A DNA stretch of 64,000 bases from Streptomyces sp. NBC_01454 (GCF_036227565.1 NZ_CP109460.1:3534001-3598000), one strand, 5' to 3'; positions 24,909 through 34,156 are shown, numbered from the stretch's first letter. Notes: generated by a model not told the origin, from the sequence alone. Made by a program: numbers and translations.

Positions 24909-26654
24909 CTAGAAACCGCGGGTGCGCTTGGCGGCGCGGCGGCCGGCGGCGGCCTCCTCGACACCGGGCCCGCGCAGGAACAGCCGGGCGACCTCGGCAC
25001 CGAGATTCACTCCGACGGCGATGGCGAGCGCCAGCGAGGCGGCCTGCACCAGGGACGGCAGCCCCTGTGCCAGATGCCCCTGGGCGAAATTGAGCAGGCC
25101 GAAATACGTGGCACTACCGGGCAGCAGCGGGCCGATGGCCGCCGTGACGTACGGCAGCGCGGACGCATAGCGGTAGCGGGAGAGCAACTGCCCGAAGAGA
25201 CCGACCAGTCCGGCGGCGATGGCGGTGGCGGGCACCACGTTGATATCGGCGCGGTAGACGAGGGTGCCGTAGACGACCCAGGCGACCCCGCCGTTCAGCG
25301 TCGCGAACGCCACCGTGTTGCGTTCCTGTTGGAGCAGCACACAGAAGGCCAGCGCAAGCAGCATGGCCGCGATGATCTGGACCAGTGGCTCGTTGTACCC
25401 CCTCAGCGCCTGCTCCGGGTTGAGCCGGCGCAGGTCGGGATTGAGGTGCAGGCCGATATAGAGCACGCTGAGCACGCCGACGACGATGCCGACGATGAGA
25501 TAGCCGACCTCCAGCAGACGTGCGGCGGCGGTGATGTAGTAGCCCGTCAGTCCGTCGTGCACACCGGCGACCAGCGCCCGCCCCGGGATCAGCGCGAACA
25601 GCCCACCGGTGATCACCGCGGACGCCGAGACGCTGGCGTGCGCCAGACCGAAGGCGACACCGACCGCGGCGGGCGGCATCGCGGCGACCACGAACTGGTA
25701 GAACTCCGGCAGTCCGCGCCCGGAGGCGAGCCAGGCCAGCCGGTCGCCGAGCATCGAACCCACCGCGGCCGCGACGAACACCAGCTCCCCACCGCCGACC
25801 AGCATCGAGGCCGCGCCGGACAGCAGCCCGGAGGCCAGGGTCAGCGCCCAGCTGGGGTACGGGTGGCGATTACGGCGGATCTCGGCGAGGCCGCGGTAGG
25901 CCTCTTCGAGGGTGATGCCTTCGGAGGCGATCTCGTCGACGAGCCGGAAGACCGCGGACAGCCGGTTGTAGTCGACGCCGCGGCGCCGGACCGTCCGGCT
26001 GGCCGTCACCGGGTCGTCGACCAGCGAGGGCTGGTAGGAGATCGACAGCAGGGTGAACGTGACGGTCGGCTCGACGCGCTCCAGCCCGTAGGCGTGCGCC
26101 ACACCGAACATCGCGGCCTCGACGTCCTCCGCGCCCTCGCCGCCGGCCAGCAGGATCTCGCCGATACGCAGCGTCAGGTCGAGGACGCGGGGAACGGCCG
26201 GACCGGTCTCCTCGTCGCCGCGCTCCGGACGCTCGGGCACCGGCCGCTCCCCCACCGGCATCCGCAGCATCGTGCGCATCCGGTCCTGCCAGGGCGCCTC
26301 CTTGGTGAGGCGGACGACCGGTATGCCGTGCGGCGGGGTGAAGGCGGCGCCCATGGCGGTGGCGCCGACGGGCATCGGGTGCTGGCCGGTGGTGCTGCTG
26401 GGCGGCGTGAACGCCGACCCCTCCTCCTCGGCCGGGGTCTCCGGACGCAGGCCGGCGGGCAGCGCGAACTCCGAGGTGGGGTGCTCCTCCTCAGGGGCCG
26501 GCGGGTACGGCACGCCCAGCGGCGGGGTGAAGGCACTGTGTGCCTCGTCCGACGCGGGCTTGCGCTCCTCGGGGGCACCGCTCCGGTCCGGGGCACCGCT
26601 GCCGCCGCTGCTGCCGCTGGTACCACGCTGGCCGCGTTGTGGGTCCGACGCCAC
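24909..26654 (-). CDS. ThrE-type threonine/serine exporter family protein
   Basis: This 581-residue protein has both halves of the ThrE family: the DUF1212-type part (LTLRIGEILLAGGEGAEDVEAAMFGVAHAYGL with the GGEGAxxVE motif, plus transmembrane helices) and the second DUF3815-type membrane part. About ten hydrophobic segments lie between residues 280 and 560. I start it at GTG 26654 (MASDPQRGQRG) because GAGGAG precedes it; the open frame continues to 26828. The ~150 N-terminal residues are Gly/Pro/Glu-rich and contain AFTPP three times (SAFTPPLGVPYPP, SAFTPPSSTTG, AAFTPPHGIPVV). Substrate specificity for Thr/Ser is inferred from the family. Confidence 0.85.
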   Translation of the reverse strand: MASDPQRGQRGTSGSSGGSGAPDRSGAPEERKPASDEAHSAFTPPLGVPYPPAPEEEHPTSEFALPAGLRPETPAEEEGSAFTPPSSTTGQHPMPVGATAMGAAFTPPHGIPVVRLTKEAPWQDRMRTMLRMPVGERPVPERPERGDEETGPAVPRVLDLTLRIGEILLAGGEGAEDVEAAMFGVAHAYGLERVEPTVTFTLLSISYQPSLVDDPVTASRTVRRRGVDYNRLSAVFRLVDEIASEGITLEEAYRGLAEIRRNRHPYPSWALTLASGLLSGAASMLVGGGELVFVAAAVGSMLGDRLAWLASGRGLPEFYQFVVAAMPPAAVGVAFGLAHASVSASAVITGGLFALIPGRALVAGVHDGLTGYYITAAARLLEVGYLIVGIVVGVLSVLYIGLHLNPDLRRLNPEQALRGYNEPLVQIIAAMLLALAFCVLLQQERNTVAFATLNGGVAWVVYGTLVYRADINVVPATAIAAGLVGLFGQLLSRYRYASALPYVTAAIGPLLPGSATYFGLLNFAQGHLAQGLPSLVQAASLALAIAVGVNLGAEVARLFLRGPGVEEAAAGRRAAKRTRGF

Positions 26655-26900
26655 GGATCTTCGCTCCTCGTAAGCCTCCTGACGGATGTCAAGGACACGA
26701 TGCCTGATGGCTGTGCGCTGCGCTTCCTTGGGGCGGGCGTTTTCGGCTGCGGCGCCGTGCGGATCGGTGGAACTCACCTGTTTCGCCTGCCCCGGGCCCC
26801 GGGGAGCAAGCACCGCGGGCGGCTTCACGGGGGAGGCGGACGGAGGCGGCGGGGTGTGGCGTGGCGCGGGAGGGAGCCCGGCGGCGGGTCCGGGCGCGGG

Positions 26901-27620
26901 TCAGCGCTTGGCGTGCCGGCCGCGGCGCGAGGGCTCGGCGGGGGCGCCGCCCCGCTCGGTGTCCGGCGCGCCCGGCGCGGGAGCTTCGTCCCGGGTCTTC
27001 TTGGCCTTGCCGCGCGCCCGGAGGAACTCGATGGCGATCGGCACCACGGAGACCAGCACGATCGCGAGGAGGATCAGCTCGATGTGCTGGTGGACGAACT
27101 TGACGTTGCCGAGCAGGGCGCCGAGCAGCGTGACCCCGGCGCCCCACAGGACGCCGCCGACGACGTTGAAGGTGAGGAAGGAGCGGTAGTTCATCCGGCT
27201 CACACCGGCGATGATCGGCGTGAAGGTCCGCACGATCGGCACGAAGCGGGCCAGGATCAGCGACTTGGGGCCGTACTTCTCGAAGAACTCGTGCGCCTTC
27301 TCGACGTTCTCCTGCTTGAAGAGGCGGGAGTCGGGGCGCTTGAAGAGCGAGGGGCCGACCTTGCGTCCGAAGAGGTAGCCCACCTGGTCGCCGATGACGG
27401 CCGCGAGCACGATCAGGAAGCACACCAGCGCCAGCGGCTGGTCCAGCTTGTTCGTCGTCACCAGCAGGCCCGTGGTGAACAGCAGCGCGTCACCCGGCAG
27501 GAAGAAGCCGATCAGCAGGCCGGACTCCGCGAAGACGATGACCAGGACGCCGATCAGGCCGAAGGTCGCGATCAGATAGTCCGGGTCCAGCCACTGGGGG
27601 CCGAGCGCGAGAGTATTCAC
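26901..27620 (-). CDS. DedA family membrane protein
   Basis: DedA proteins are VTT/SNARE-associated fold membrane proteins linked to lipid-carrier flipping and membrane homeostasis. The 239-residue product from GTG 27620 (AGGAG site 10 nt upstream) shows FAESGLLIGFFLPGDALLFTTGLL and GDQVGYLFGRKVGPSLF. The family signature FEKYGPKSLILARFVPIVRTFTPIIAGVSRMNYRSF contains the conserved F-R-P residues. A basic C-terminal tail (RRGRHAKR) follows four or five membrane segments. Upstream codons back to 27911 belong to the divergent promoter region. Confidence 0.93.
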   Translation of the reverse strand: MNTLALGPQWLDPDYLIATFGLIGVLVIVFAESGLLIGFFLPGDALLFTTGLLVTTNKLDQPLALVCFLIVLAAVIGDQVGYLFGRKVGPSLFKRPDSRLFKQENVEKAHEFFEKYGPKSLILARFVPIVRTFTPIIAGVSRMNYRSFLTFNVVGGVLWGAGVTLLGALLGNVKFVHQHIELILLAIVLVSVVPIAIEFLRARGKAKKTRDEAPAPGAPDTERGGAPAEPSRRGRHAKR

Positions 27621-27827
27621 GGGGTGAAGGCTCCTGGGTCGAGGGCGCCGGATCGTGCGGTGCGACGAGCGAAGCGACGGGGTGCAGGCGCGTGTGCGGC
27701 CCAAAGCTATCAACGCCGGACGGCATGTCGTGGTTCCAGGCGGGCGCCCGGGCCCCCACCCGACGGCCCCCGACCACTGGCCGCGGCCCCGGGACCGGGT
27801 GATGCTGGCCACCAGGAGGTGTGCGGC

Positions 27828-28196
27828 ATGGGCATCGAGGAGTACGGCGGCGGGCAGCGCGCCCAGTCCGACGTCCTGGTAGTGACGACCAACGACGTCC
27901 CGGGGTTTCACGTGGAACGGGTGATCGGCGAGGTCTTCGGCCTGACGGTGCGCTCACGGCACCTCGGCAGCCAGATCGGCGCGGGCCTGAAGTCGATGAT
28001 CGGCGGCGAGCTGCGGGGCCTGACCAAGACCCTGGTCGAGACCCGTAACCAGGCGATGGAGCGGCTGGTGGAGCAGGCCCGCTCACGGGGCGCGAACGCG
28101 GTGCTGATGTTCCGCTTCGATGTCACGGAGGCCGCGGACGTGGGCACCGAGGTGTGCGCCTACGGGACGGCCGTGGTGCTCTCCCCGCTGAGCTGA
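27828..28196 (+). CDS. YbjQ/DUF74 heavy-metal-binding-type domain protein
   Basis: This 122-residue cytosolic protein has the YbjQ fold: LVVTTNDVPGFHVERVIGEVFGLTVRSRHLGSQIGAGLKSMIGGEL (shown as one motif region, residues 16-60), then ARSRGANAVLMFRFDVTE and a final YGTAVVL strand. The family forms small pentameric rings, and its metal-binding label is not proven. ATG 27828 has a perfect AGGAGG ten bases upstream. It is divergent from dedA with 207 bp between. Confidence 0.88.
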   Translation: MGIEEYGGGQRAQSDVLVVTTNDVPGFHVERVIGEVFGLTVRSRHLGSQIGAGLKSMIGGELRGLTKTLVETRNQAMERLVEQARSRGANAVLMFRFDVTEAADVGTEVCAYGTAVVLSPLS

Positions 28197-28251
28197 GCGC
28201 GCCGGCCCGGCACCGTCCGGGCCGGGGGCGCGCTTCCCCGGCCCGGACGGC

Positions 28252-29010
28252 TCACAGTCGGCGGACGGCGTTGGCCAGCATCGCGTCGCGCATGTACACG
28301 GCGAGGCCGGGCCGGATGGCCTCGTAGGTGGCGGTGAACCGTTCGTCCGTGACGTACATCTCGCCGAGCCCGGCGTGGATCTCGTAGGTGCAGTCGTAAT
28401 ACGCACCGCTGATGAACCGCCGGTGCTCCTCGGCGACGTCCATGGCCTCGGCGGCGTCCGGCGGCACGCCCCGGCCCAGCAGCTCCGCCATCCGGTGGTG
28501 GATTGCGTCGAACTCGGCGGTCAGCCGCTTCCAGTCGTCCTTGGTGTACGCGGCCGCCCGGCGCCGGGACTCCTGGTAGGCGGCGGTGTCGCCCCAGCGT
28601 TCCCGGGCCTCCGCGACGTGTTCCTCGGGGTCGAAGTCCCCGAAGACCTCGAATCTCTCCTGTGGGGTGAGCCGTACGTTCATCCTGCGTGCCTCCATCG
28701 TGTGGGCGACGGCCGCGGCCATCTTCTGGAGCGTGCCGATCCGCGTGGTCAGCAGGTCGTGCTGGCGCCGCAGATGTTCCTGCGGGTCCGCGTCCGGATC
28801 GTCCAGGAGGACCGCGACCTCATCGAGCGGAAAGCCGAGCTCCCGGTAGAAGAGGATCTGCTGCAGCCGGTCCAGGTCGTCCTCGCCGTAGCGGCGGTGA
28901 CCTGCGTGGTTGCGGTCGCTGGGCGGCAGCAGCCCGATCTCGTCGTAGTGGTGCAAGGTGCGCACGGTGACGCCTGCGAGGCCGGCCACCTGCCCTACCG
29001 AATAGCTCAC
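28252..29010 (-). CDS. tipA: TipAL-type MerR transcriptional activator with TipAS antibiotic-binding domain
   Basis: The product has 252 residues, essentially the size of TipAL. Residues 1-70 are a MerR winged helix (SYSVGQVAGLAGVTVRTLHHYDEIGLLPPS, then HRRYGEDDLDRLQQILFYRELGFPLDEV). A coiled-coil dimer helix leads to the TipAS part (about 110-252), including RFEVFGDFDPEEHVAEARERWG. That part binds thiopeptides such as thiostrepton in the classical protein, though this product lacks recognisable thiopeptide genes nearby. In TipAS the second Met start yields the free domain; here MNVRLTPQERF gives a candidate internal start. The promoter at 29038-29068 matches MerR architecture, suggesting autoregulation. 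Confidence 0.93.
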   Translation of the reverse strand: MSYSVGQVAGLAGVTVRTLHHYDEIGLLPPSDRNHAGHRRYGEDDLDRLQQILFYRELGFPLDEVAVLLDDPDADPQEHLRRQHDLLTTRIGTLQKMAAAVAHTMEARRMNVRLTPQERFEVFGDFDPEEHVAEARERWGDTAAYQESRRRAAAYTKDDWKRLTAEFDAIHHRMAELLGRGVPPDAAEAMDVAEEHRRFISGAYYDCTYEIHAGLGEMYVTDERFTATYEAIRPGLAVYMRDAMLANAVRRL

Positions 29011-29037
29011 GTCCGCTCCCTCCTCGGTACGCACTCC

Positions 29038-29068
29038 ACGATGGCTCCTCACGCCGCGTGAGGAGCAA
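29038..29068 (-). promoter_or_regulatory. tipA-type promoter with MerR dyad in a 19-bp spacer
   Basis: A perfect 10-bp inverted repeat, GCTCCTCACG (29044-29053) facing CGTGAGGAGC (29057-29066), lies between the divergent tipA and lysE-type genes. On the minus strand TTGCTC (29068-29063) and CATCGT (29043-29038) flank it with a 19-bp spacer, the over-long spacing that MerR activators untwist. The dyad resembles the known tipA operator. Confidence 0.75.
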
Positions 29069-29123
29069 GTCCGGATCCTGAAATCCGCGGAGCCGGCGCA
29101 AAGCGGGTGAGATCCTGCCGCCC

Positions 29124-29789
29124 ATGCTGGGGATAACGGATCTGTCGACCTATCTGGTGGGGCTGGCGCTGATCATTCTGCTGCCGGGCCCCAATTCGCT
29201 CTATGTCGTGTCGGTGGCCGCCCGGCGCGGCCCGCGGGTGGCCTACCGCGCGGCGGCCGGTGTGCTGTGCGGCGACACCGTGCTGATGACGCTGTCGGCG
29301 GGCGGGGTGGCCTCGCTGCTGCAGACCAGCCCGGTGCTGTTCACCGTCGTCAAGTTCGCCGGCGCGGGCTATCTGACGTGGCTGGCGGTCGGGATGCTGC
29401 GCGGCGCCTGGGCGCTGTGGCACGGCCGTCAGGCCCGCCGGGACGAGCGGGCGGGCCAGGCGCCGCGGGCGCCGAAGGAGGCCGTCGAGCGGCCGTACCG
29501 CAGGGCGCTGGTGGTCAGTCTGCTCAACCCGAAGGCGATCTTGTTCTTCATCTCCTTCTTCGTGCAGTTCGTGGACCCCTCGTACGCCCATCCGGTGCTG
29601 TCGTTCCTGACGCTGGGCGCCTGGGCGCAGCTGTTCAGCCTCACGTATCTGTCGGTCCTCATCTTCAGCGGGACGTATCTGGCGGCGACCTTCCGCCGGC
29701 GCCGGCGGCTGACGGCCGGGCTGTCGGCGGGCGCCGGGGCGGCGTTCCTCGGCTTCGCGGCGAAGCTGTCGCTGGCGAGCGCGGGCTAG
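29124..29789 (+). CDS. LysE/RhtB family amino-acid exporter
   Basis: The 221-residue protein has about six membrane helices and LysE-family signatures: LIILLPGPNSLYVVSVAARRGPRVAYRAAAG near the N-terminus, KFAGAGYLTWLAVGMLRGAW, and SLLNPKAILFFISFFVQFVDP. It exports amino acids or derivatives; the substrate cannot be read. A 25-residue charged loop (RQARRDERAGQAPRAPKEAVER) lies between helices 3 and 4. It is divergent from tipA across the dyad at 29044-29066 and might be under its control. Confidence 0.9.
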   Translation: MLGITDLSTYLVGLALIILLPGPNSLYVVSVAARRGPRVAYRAAAGVLCGDTVLMTLSAGGVASLLQTSPVLFTVVKFAGAGYLTWLAVGMLRGAWALWHGRQARRDERAGQAPRAPKEAVERPYRRALVVSLLNPKAILFFISFFVQFVDPSYAHPVLSFLTLGAWAQLFSLTYLSVLIFSGTYLAATFRRRRRLTAGLSAGAGAAFLGFAAKLSLASAG

Positions 29790-29932
29790 GGCACGGACAG
29801 CCCGTACGAGCGGGGAACGGGCGGGCGGCGGTCCTTCGGGGCGGCCGCCCGCCCACTCCCGCTTCCACTGGGTGAATCCTGGAGGCCACCTACCCCTGAT
29901 GCCCTTATTGTCGGGTTCCAGGAGGTACGTCC

Positions 29933-30556
29933 ATGTCCGTCCATGACGTCAACGTCGCCGTCATCTACTACTCCTCGACCGGCACCGTCGCCGAGCTCGC
30001 CCGGCGGATCGCCGATGCCGCCGAGCACGCCGGGGCGGACGTACGACTGCGCCGGACCGCGGAACTCGCCCCGCAGACCGCGATCGACGCCAACCCGGCC
30101 TGGGCGGCGAACGCCGCCGCCACCGCCGACATCATGGAGGCCACCCACGAGGACATGCTCTGGGCGGATGCGGTGATCTTCGGCTCCCCCACCCGCTTCG
30201 GCAATGTGACCTCGCAGCTCAAGCAGTACCTCGACACCCTGGGCGGCCTCTGGCAGCAGGGCCGGCTGGCCGACAAGGTCTACAGCGGCTTCACCGCGAG
30301 TGCCACCAAACACGGCGGCCAGGAGTCCACCCTGCTCGCGCTGTACCAGACCATCCACCACTTCGGCGGCATCCTCGTGACGCCGGGCTACACCGACCCG
30401 GCGAAGTTCTCCGACGGCAATCCCTACGGCACCTCCCACGTCGGCGGCCCGGACATCCCGCTCGACGACGACGCCCGCACCGCCGCCCGGATCCAGGCGG
30501 AGCGCGTCGTGAAATTCACGAAGGCCATCAAACGCGGCCTTTCACCGGCCAGTTGA
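29933..30556 (+). CDS. wrbA: NAD(P)H:quinone oxidoreductase, WrbA type
   Basis: This 207-residue flavodoxin-fold protein binds FMN and reduces quinones by two electrons. The FMN phosphate loop is VAVIYYSSTGTVAEL near the N-terminus. The WrbA-typical insert and loops appear as DAVIFGSPTRFGNVTSQLKQYLDTLGGLW and the later GGQESTLLALYQTIHHFGGILVTPGYTDP. It is 16 bp upstream of the glutamate decarboxylase gene and reads in the same direction, so the two probably share a transcript linking redox and acid stress. Confidence 0.93.
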   Translation: MSVHDVNVAVIYYSSTGTVAELARRIADAAEHAGADVRLRRTAELAPQTAIDANPAWAANAAATADIMEATHEDMLWADAVIFGSPTRFGNVTSQLKQYLDTLGGLWQQGRLADKVYSGFTASATKHGGQESTLLALYQTIHHFGGILVTPGYTDPAKFSDGNPYGTSHVGGPDIPLDDDARTAARIQAERVVKFTKAIKRGLSPAS

Positions 30557-30572
30557 CGGGTAGTGGCGACTC

Positions 30573-31988
30573 ATGACTCTGCACAAAGGCGCATCGGAAT
30601 CCGACCGCAAGCACACCGGGCACCCGGTCAACCCCTTCTACGGCGAGGCCGACCCGGTCGCCGGCATGGAGACCGCGCCCCCGCAGCACACCCTGCCCGA
30701 CGGCCCGCTCGCCCCGCACAACGCCTATCAGTTCGTGCACGACGAGCTGATGCTGGACGGCAACTCCCGGCTGAACCTGGCGACGTTCGTCACGACCTGG
30801 ATGGAGCCGCAGGCCGGCGTCCTGATGGCGGAGTGCCGCGACAAGAACATGATCGACAAGGACGAGTACCCGCGCACCGCCGAACTCGAGAAGCGGTGCG
30901 TGGCGATGCTCTCCGACCTGTGGCACGCCCCCGACCCGTCGGCCGCCGTCGGCTGCTCCACCACGGGGTCGAGCGAGGCCTGCATGCTCGCCGGGATGGC
31001 CTTCAAACGGCGCTGGATGCAGCGCAACAAGGACCGCTATCCGGGCAGCGCCCGGCCCAACCTGGTCATGGGCGCCAACGTCCAGGTCTGCTGGGAGAAG
31101 TTCTGCAACTTCTGGGAGGTCGAGGCGCGCACCGTCCCGATGGAGGGCGACCGCTTCCACCTGGACGCGGCCTCGGCCGCCGAGCTGTGCGACGAGAACA
31201 CCATCGGCGTCGTGGCGATCCTCGGCTCGACCTTCGACGGGTCGTACGAGCCGGTGGCCGAGATCTGCGCGGCGCTCGACGAGGTCCAGGAGAAGCGGGG
31301 CTGGGACATCCCGGTCCATGTGGACGGCGCGTCCGGCGCCATGATCGCGCCCTTCCTCGACCCGGAGCTGATGTGGGACTTCCGGCTGCCGCGGGTCGCC
31401 TCCATCAACACCTCGGGGCACAAATACGGACTGGTCTACCCGGGCGTCGGCTGGGCGCTGTGGCGCGACTCGGAGGCGCTGCCCGAGGAGCTGGTCTTCC
31501 GGGTCAACTACCTGGGCGGCGACATGCCGACCTTCGCCCTCAACTTCTCGCGGCCCGGCGCCCAGGTCGCCGCGCAGTACTACACCTTCCTGCGGCTCGG
31601 CCGGGCCGGATTCCGTGCCGTCCAGCAGGCCACCCGCGACGTGGCCTGCTCGATGGCCGAACGTATCGGCGCGCTGGGCGACTTCCGGCTGCTCACGAAG
31701 GGCGACCAGCTGCCGGTCTTCGCCTTCACCACCGCCGACCACGTCACCGCGTTCGACGTCTTCGACGTGTCCCGGCGGATGCGGGAGCGCGGCTGGCTGG
31801 TGCCCGCCTATACCTTCCCCCCGCACCGCGAGGACCTGTCCGTCCTGCGGGTGGTCTGCCGCAACGGCTTCTCCATGGACCTCGCCGATCTCTTCCTCGC
31901 GGACCTGGAGCAGCTGCTGACCGAACTCCGCGAGCAGCCGGGCCCGATGAAGCGTCCGGAGAACGTCGCCACGGCATTCCACCACTGA
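30573..31988 (+). CDS. gadB: Glutamate decarboxylase
   Basis: This PLP enzyme converts L-glutamate to GABA and CO2, consuming a proton. The 471-residue product is the bacterial GadB size. Conserved parts are HNAYQFVHDELMLDGNSRLNLATFVTTWMEP, GCSTTGSSEACMLAGMAFKRRW, HVDGASGAMIAPFL, and the PLP-lysine segment SINTSGHKYGLVYPGVGW. The C-terminus ends ATAFHH, similar to the GadB tail that closes the active site at neutral pH. The C-terminal half matches group II decarboxylases throughout. A glutamate/GABA antiporter gene is not in view. Confidence 0.94.
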   Translation: MTLHKGASESDRKHTGHPVNPFYGEADPVAGMETAPPQHTLPDGPLAPHNAYQFVHDELMLDGNSRLNLATFVTTWMEPQAGVLMAECRDKNMIDKDEYPRTAELEKRCVAMLSDLWHAPDPSAAVGCSTTGSSEACMLAGMAFKRRWMQRNKDRYPGSARPNLVMGANVQVCWEKFCNFWEVEARTVPMEGDRFHLDAASAAELCDENTIGVVAILGSTFDGSYEPVAEICAALDEVQEKRGWDIPVHVDGASGAMIAPFLDPELMWDFRLPRVASINTSGHKYGLVYPGVGWALWRDSEALPEELVFRVNYLGGDMPTFALNFSRPGAQVAAQYYTFLRLGRAGFRAVQQATRDVACSMAERIGALGDFRLLTKGDQLPVFAFTTADHVTAFDVFDVSRRMRERGWLVPAYTFPPHREDLSVLRVVCRNGFSMDLADLFLADLEQLLTELREQPGPMKRPENVATAFHH

Positions 31989-31998
31989 GGGCGCCCGG

Positions 31999-32547
31999 CT
32001 ACCCCTGCTGGGCCGCCCGCTCCTCGTCCACCAGCACGAAGGCCGTCTTGCCGTCCAGGGACTCGCGGAGGATGTCGGCGTGACCGGCGTGCCGGGCCGT
32101 CTCCTCGATCAGATGCAGCAGCAGCCAGCGCATCGACTGCCGGGCCTCGGGCGGGAACCACGGCGCCTCGGGCAGCGGGAAGGTGTCGTCCAGGCTCGGC
32201 AGGGAGCGCACGAACTCCTCCGTGCGCCGGGCGACCTTGTCCCAGAACGCCAGCATCTCGGGCACGCTCTCGCCGTCCCCGGGCTCGAAGCTCAGATGCC
32301 AGGTCTCCATGGTCCGCTCGATGGTGTGCGGCCGCTGCTGCGCGGTCTCGACCCAGCCCTGCTCGGTCTCCGCGACGTGCTTGATCAGCCCGGCCGGCGT
32401 CAGTGCGCTGACGCCCGGACGGCTCCGGGCCTGCTCCTCGGTCAGCCCCAGGACCGACCGCCGCAGCCCGCCGCGCTGGGCCTCCAGGAAGGCCAGCAGC
32501 GCGCCGGCCTCGTCACCGTGTGCCTCGGCAGGAACGTGAGTGGGCAT
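31999..32547 (-). CDS. DinB-like (DUF664) protein
   Basis: The 182-residue four-helix DinB-like protein starts at ATG 32547 (MPTHVPAEAHGDE). It has LIKHVAETEQGWVE and a C-terminal MRWLLLHLIEETARHAGHADILRESLDG, which supply the three metal-binding His of this superfamily (HVAE, HLIE, HAGH). Members include mycothiol- or bacillithiol-dependent S-transferases, and actinobacterial DUF664 proteins are mostly uncharacterised. It converges on the gadB gene, with only 10 bases between stops. Confidence 0.88.
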   Translation of the reverse strand: MPTHVPAEAHGDEAGALLAFLEAQRGGLRRSVLGLTEEQARSRPGVSALTPAGLIKHVAETEQGWVETAQQRPHTIERTMETWHLSFEPGDGESVPEMLAFWDKVARRTEEFVRSLPSLDDTFPLPEAPWFPPEARQSMRWLLLHLIEETARHAGHADILRESLDGKTAFVLVDEERAAQQG

Positions 32548-32698
32548 GGACTCGCCTTTCGTGGGATCCCCCGGCGGCCGGCCGTTTCGCCGTCCGCCTT
32601 TCGACCTCACTCACAGTAGGAGCCCTTGCGGTCAGCTTCTGTCCTCAACCCGCAAGCGATCGCCGCGGACCCTCCGCCGATCACCGCGGACCCTCCGC

Positions 32699-34156
32699 TC
32701 AGAACGGGAACCGGGACCGCCCGTGCTGGATGGAGATCCACTTGGTGGTGGTGAACGCCTCCACCATCGCGTCGCCGTTCAGCCGCCCCACACCGGAGCT
32801 CTTCGCGCCGCCGAACGGCACGATCGGCTCGTCGTGCACCGTGGCGTCGTTGACGTGGAACATCCCGGTCTCGATCCGCTTGGCGAACCGCACCCCGCGC
32901 TCGATGTCACCGGTGTGCACGGCGCCGCTGAGCCCGTACGGCGTCGCGTTGGTGAGCCGCACCGCCTCCTCGTCACCCTCGAACGGCACCAGCAGCACCA
33001 CGGGGCCGAAGATCTCCTGCTGGAGCAGCGGGGAGTCCGCCGGCAGCCCGCTCAGCACGCTCGGCGCGACCAGCGTGCCCCGGGTCTCGCCGTGGAGCAG
33101 CGCCGAGGCACCGTCCGCGACGGCGCGGTCCACCAGCGAGGTGACGGCCTCGGCCTGGCCCTCGTTGATCAGCGGCCCGATATGGGTCTGCGGGTCGGTG
33201 GGGTCGCCCACCTTCAGGGTGCGGACCTTGGCCACGAACTTCTCGGTGAACTCCCGCTCCACGGCGCGGTCCACCAGCACCCGGTTGGCGGCCATGCAGA
33301 CCTGCCCCTGGTGGACGAAGCGGCTGAAGACCGCGGCGTCGACCGCGTAGTCGACATCGGCGTCGTCGAGGACGACCAGCGCGCTGTTGCCGCCCAGCTC
33401 CAGCACGGAGTGCTTGAAGTGCGCCGCGGCGACCGTCGCGACATGCCGGCCGACCTTCTCGGAGCCGGTGAAGGAGATGGTCTTGGGCACCGGGTGCTCG
33501 AGGAGCGCATCGCCGATCTCGGCGATGTCGGTGACGACGACATTGAGCACGCCCGCCGGCAGCCCGGCCTCCTCGAAGATCCTGGCGACCAGCCCGCCAC
33601 CGCAGACCGGGGTGTTCTGGTGCGGCTTGAGGACGACGGCGTTGCCGAGCGCGAGGGCCGGCGCGACAGACTTGATCGACAGCAGGAACGGGAAATTGAA
33701 CGGGCTGATGACACTGACGACCCCGACCGGGAGCCGGTAGAGGCGGTTCTCCTTGCCGTCGATCGGCGAGGGGAGGATGCGGCCCTCGGCGCGCAGCGCC
33801 AGCTGCACCGCCTCGCGCAGGAACTCCCTGGCCAGATGCAGCTCGAAGCCCACCTTGGCGCGGGTGCCGCCGACCTCGGCGGCGATCGCCTCGGCCAGCT
33901 CCGCCTCACGGTCGTCGATGATCCGCAGCGCACGCTCGAAGACCAGCCGGCGGCTGTACGGATTGGTGTCGCCCCACGCCCGCTGGGCGCGCTCGGCCGC
34001 GCGGTAGGCCTGGTCGATCTCCTCGACCGTGGCCACGGGTATGGAGGTCAGCTTCTCGCCGTTATAAGGATTGAAGTCGACGATGTCCCACGAGCCGCTG
34101 CCCGAGCGCCACTCACCGTCGATGAACTGATACGCCAACTCGTCGAAGTAGGACAT
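32699..34156 (-). CDS. NAD(P)-dependent aldehyde dehydrogenase, benzaldehyde/vanillin-type
   Basis: The 485-residue ALDH-superfamily protein has the cofactor-binding ISPFNFPFLLSIKSVAPALALGNAVVLKPH, the ISFTGSEKVGRHV glycine loop, and the general-base Glu in SVLELGGNSALVV. The catalytic Cys is in HQGQVCMAANRVLV near residue 283. The C-terminal EIFGPVVLLVPFEG and VNDATVHDEPIVPFGGAKSSGVGRLNG are typical of the aromatic-aldehyde subgroup. The exact substrate is not resolved. It is monocistronic, divergent from nothing; the XRE gene lies upstream on the same strand. Confidence 0.92.
   Translation of the reverse strand: MSYFDELAYQFIDGEWRSGSGSWDIVDFNPYNGEKLTSIPVATVEEIDQAYRAAERAQRAWGDTNPYSRRLVFERALRIIDDREAELAEAIAAEVGGTRAKVGFELHLAREFLREAVQLALRAEGRILPSPIDGKENRLYRLPVGVVSVISPFNFPFLLSIKSVAPALALGNAVVLKPHQNTPVCGGGLVARIFEEAGLPAGVLNVVVTDIAEIGDALLEHPVPKTISFTGSEKVGRHVATVAAAHFKHSVLELGGNSALVVLDDADVDYAVDAAVFSRFVHQGQVCMAANRVLVDRAVEREFTEKFVAKVRTLKVGDPTDPQTHIGPLINEGQAEAVTSLVDRAVADGASALLHGETRGTLVAPSVLSGLPADSPLLQQEIFGPVVLLVPFEGDEEAVRLTNATPYGLSGAVHTGDIERGVRFAKRIETGMFHVNDATVHDEPIVPFGGAKSSGVGRLNGDAMVEAFTTTKWISIQHGRSRFPF

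Noticed and set aside
25074..27827. A plus-strand open frame of ~920 codons joined to the YbjQ-like gene
   Set aside because: Only its last 122 codons (from ATG 27828, AGGAGG upstream) show a protein family; the rest is antisense to thrE and dedA.
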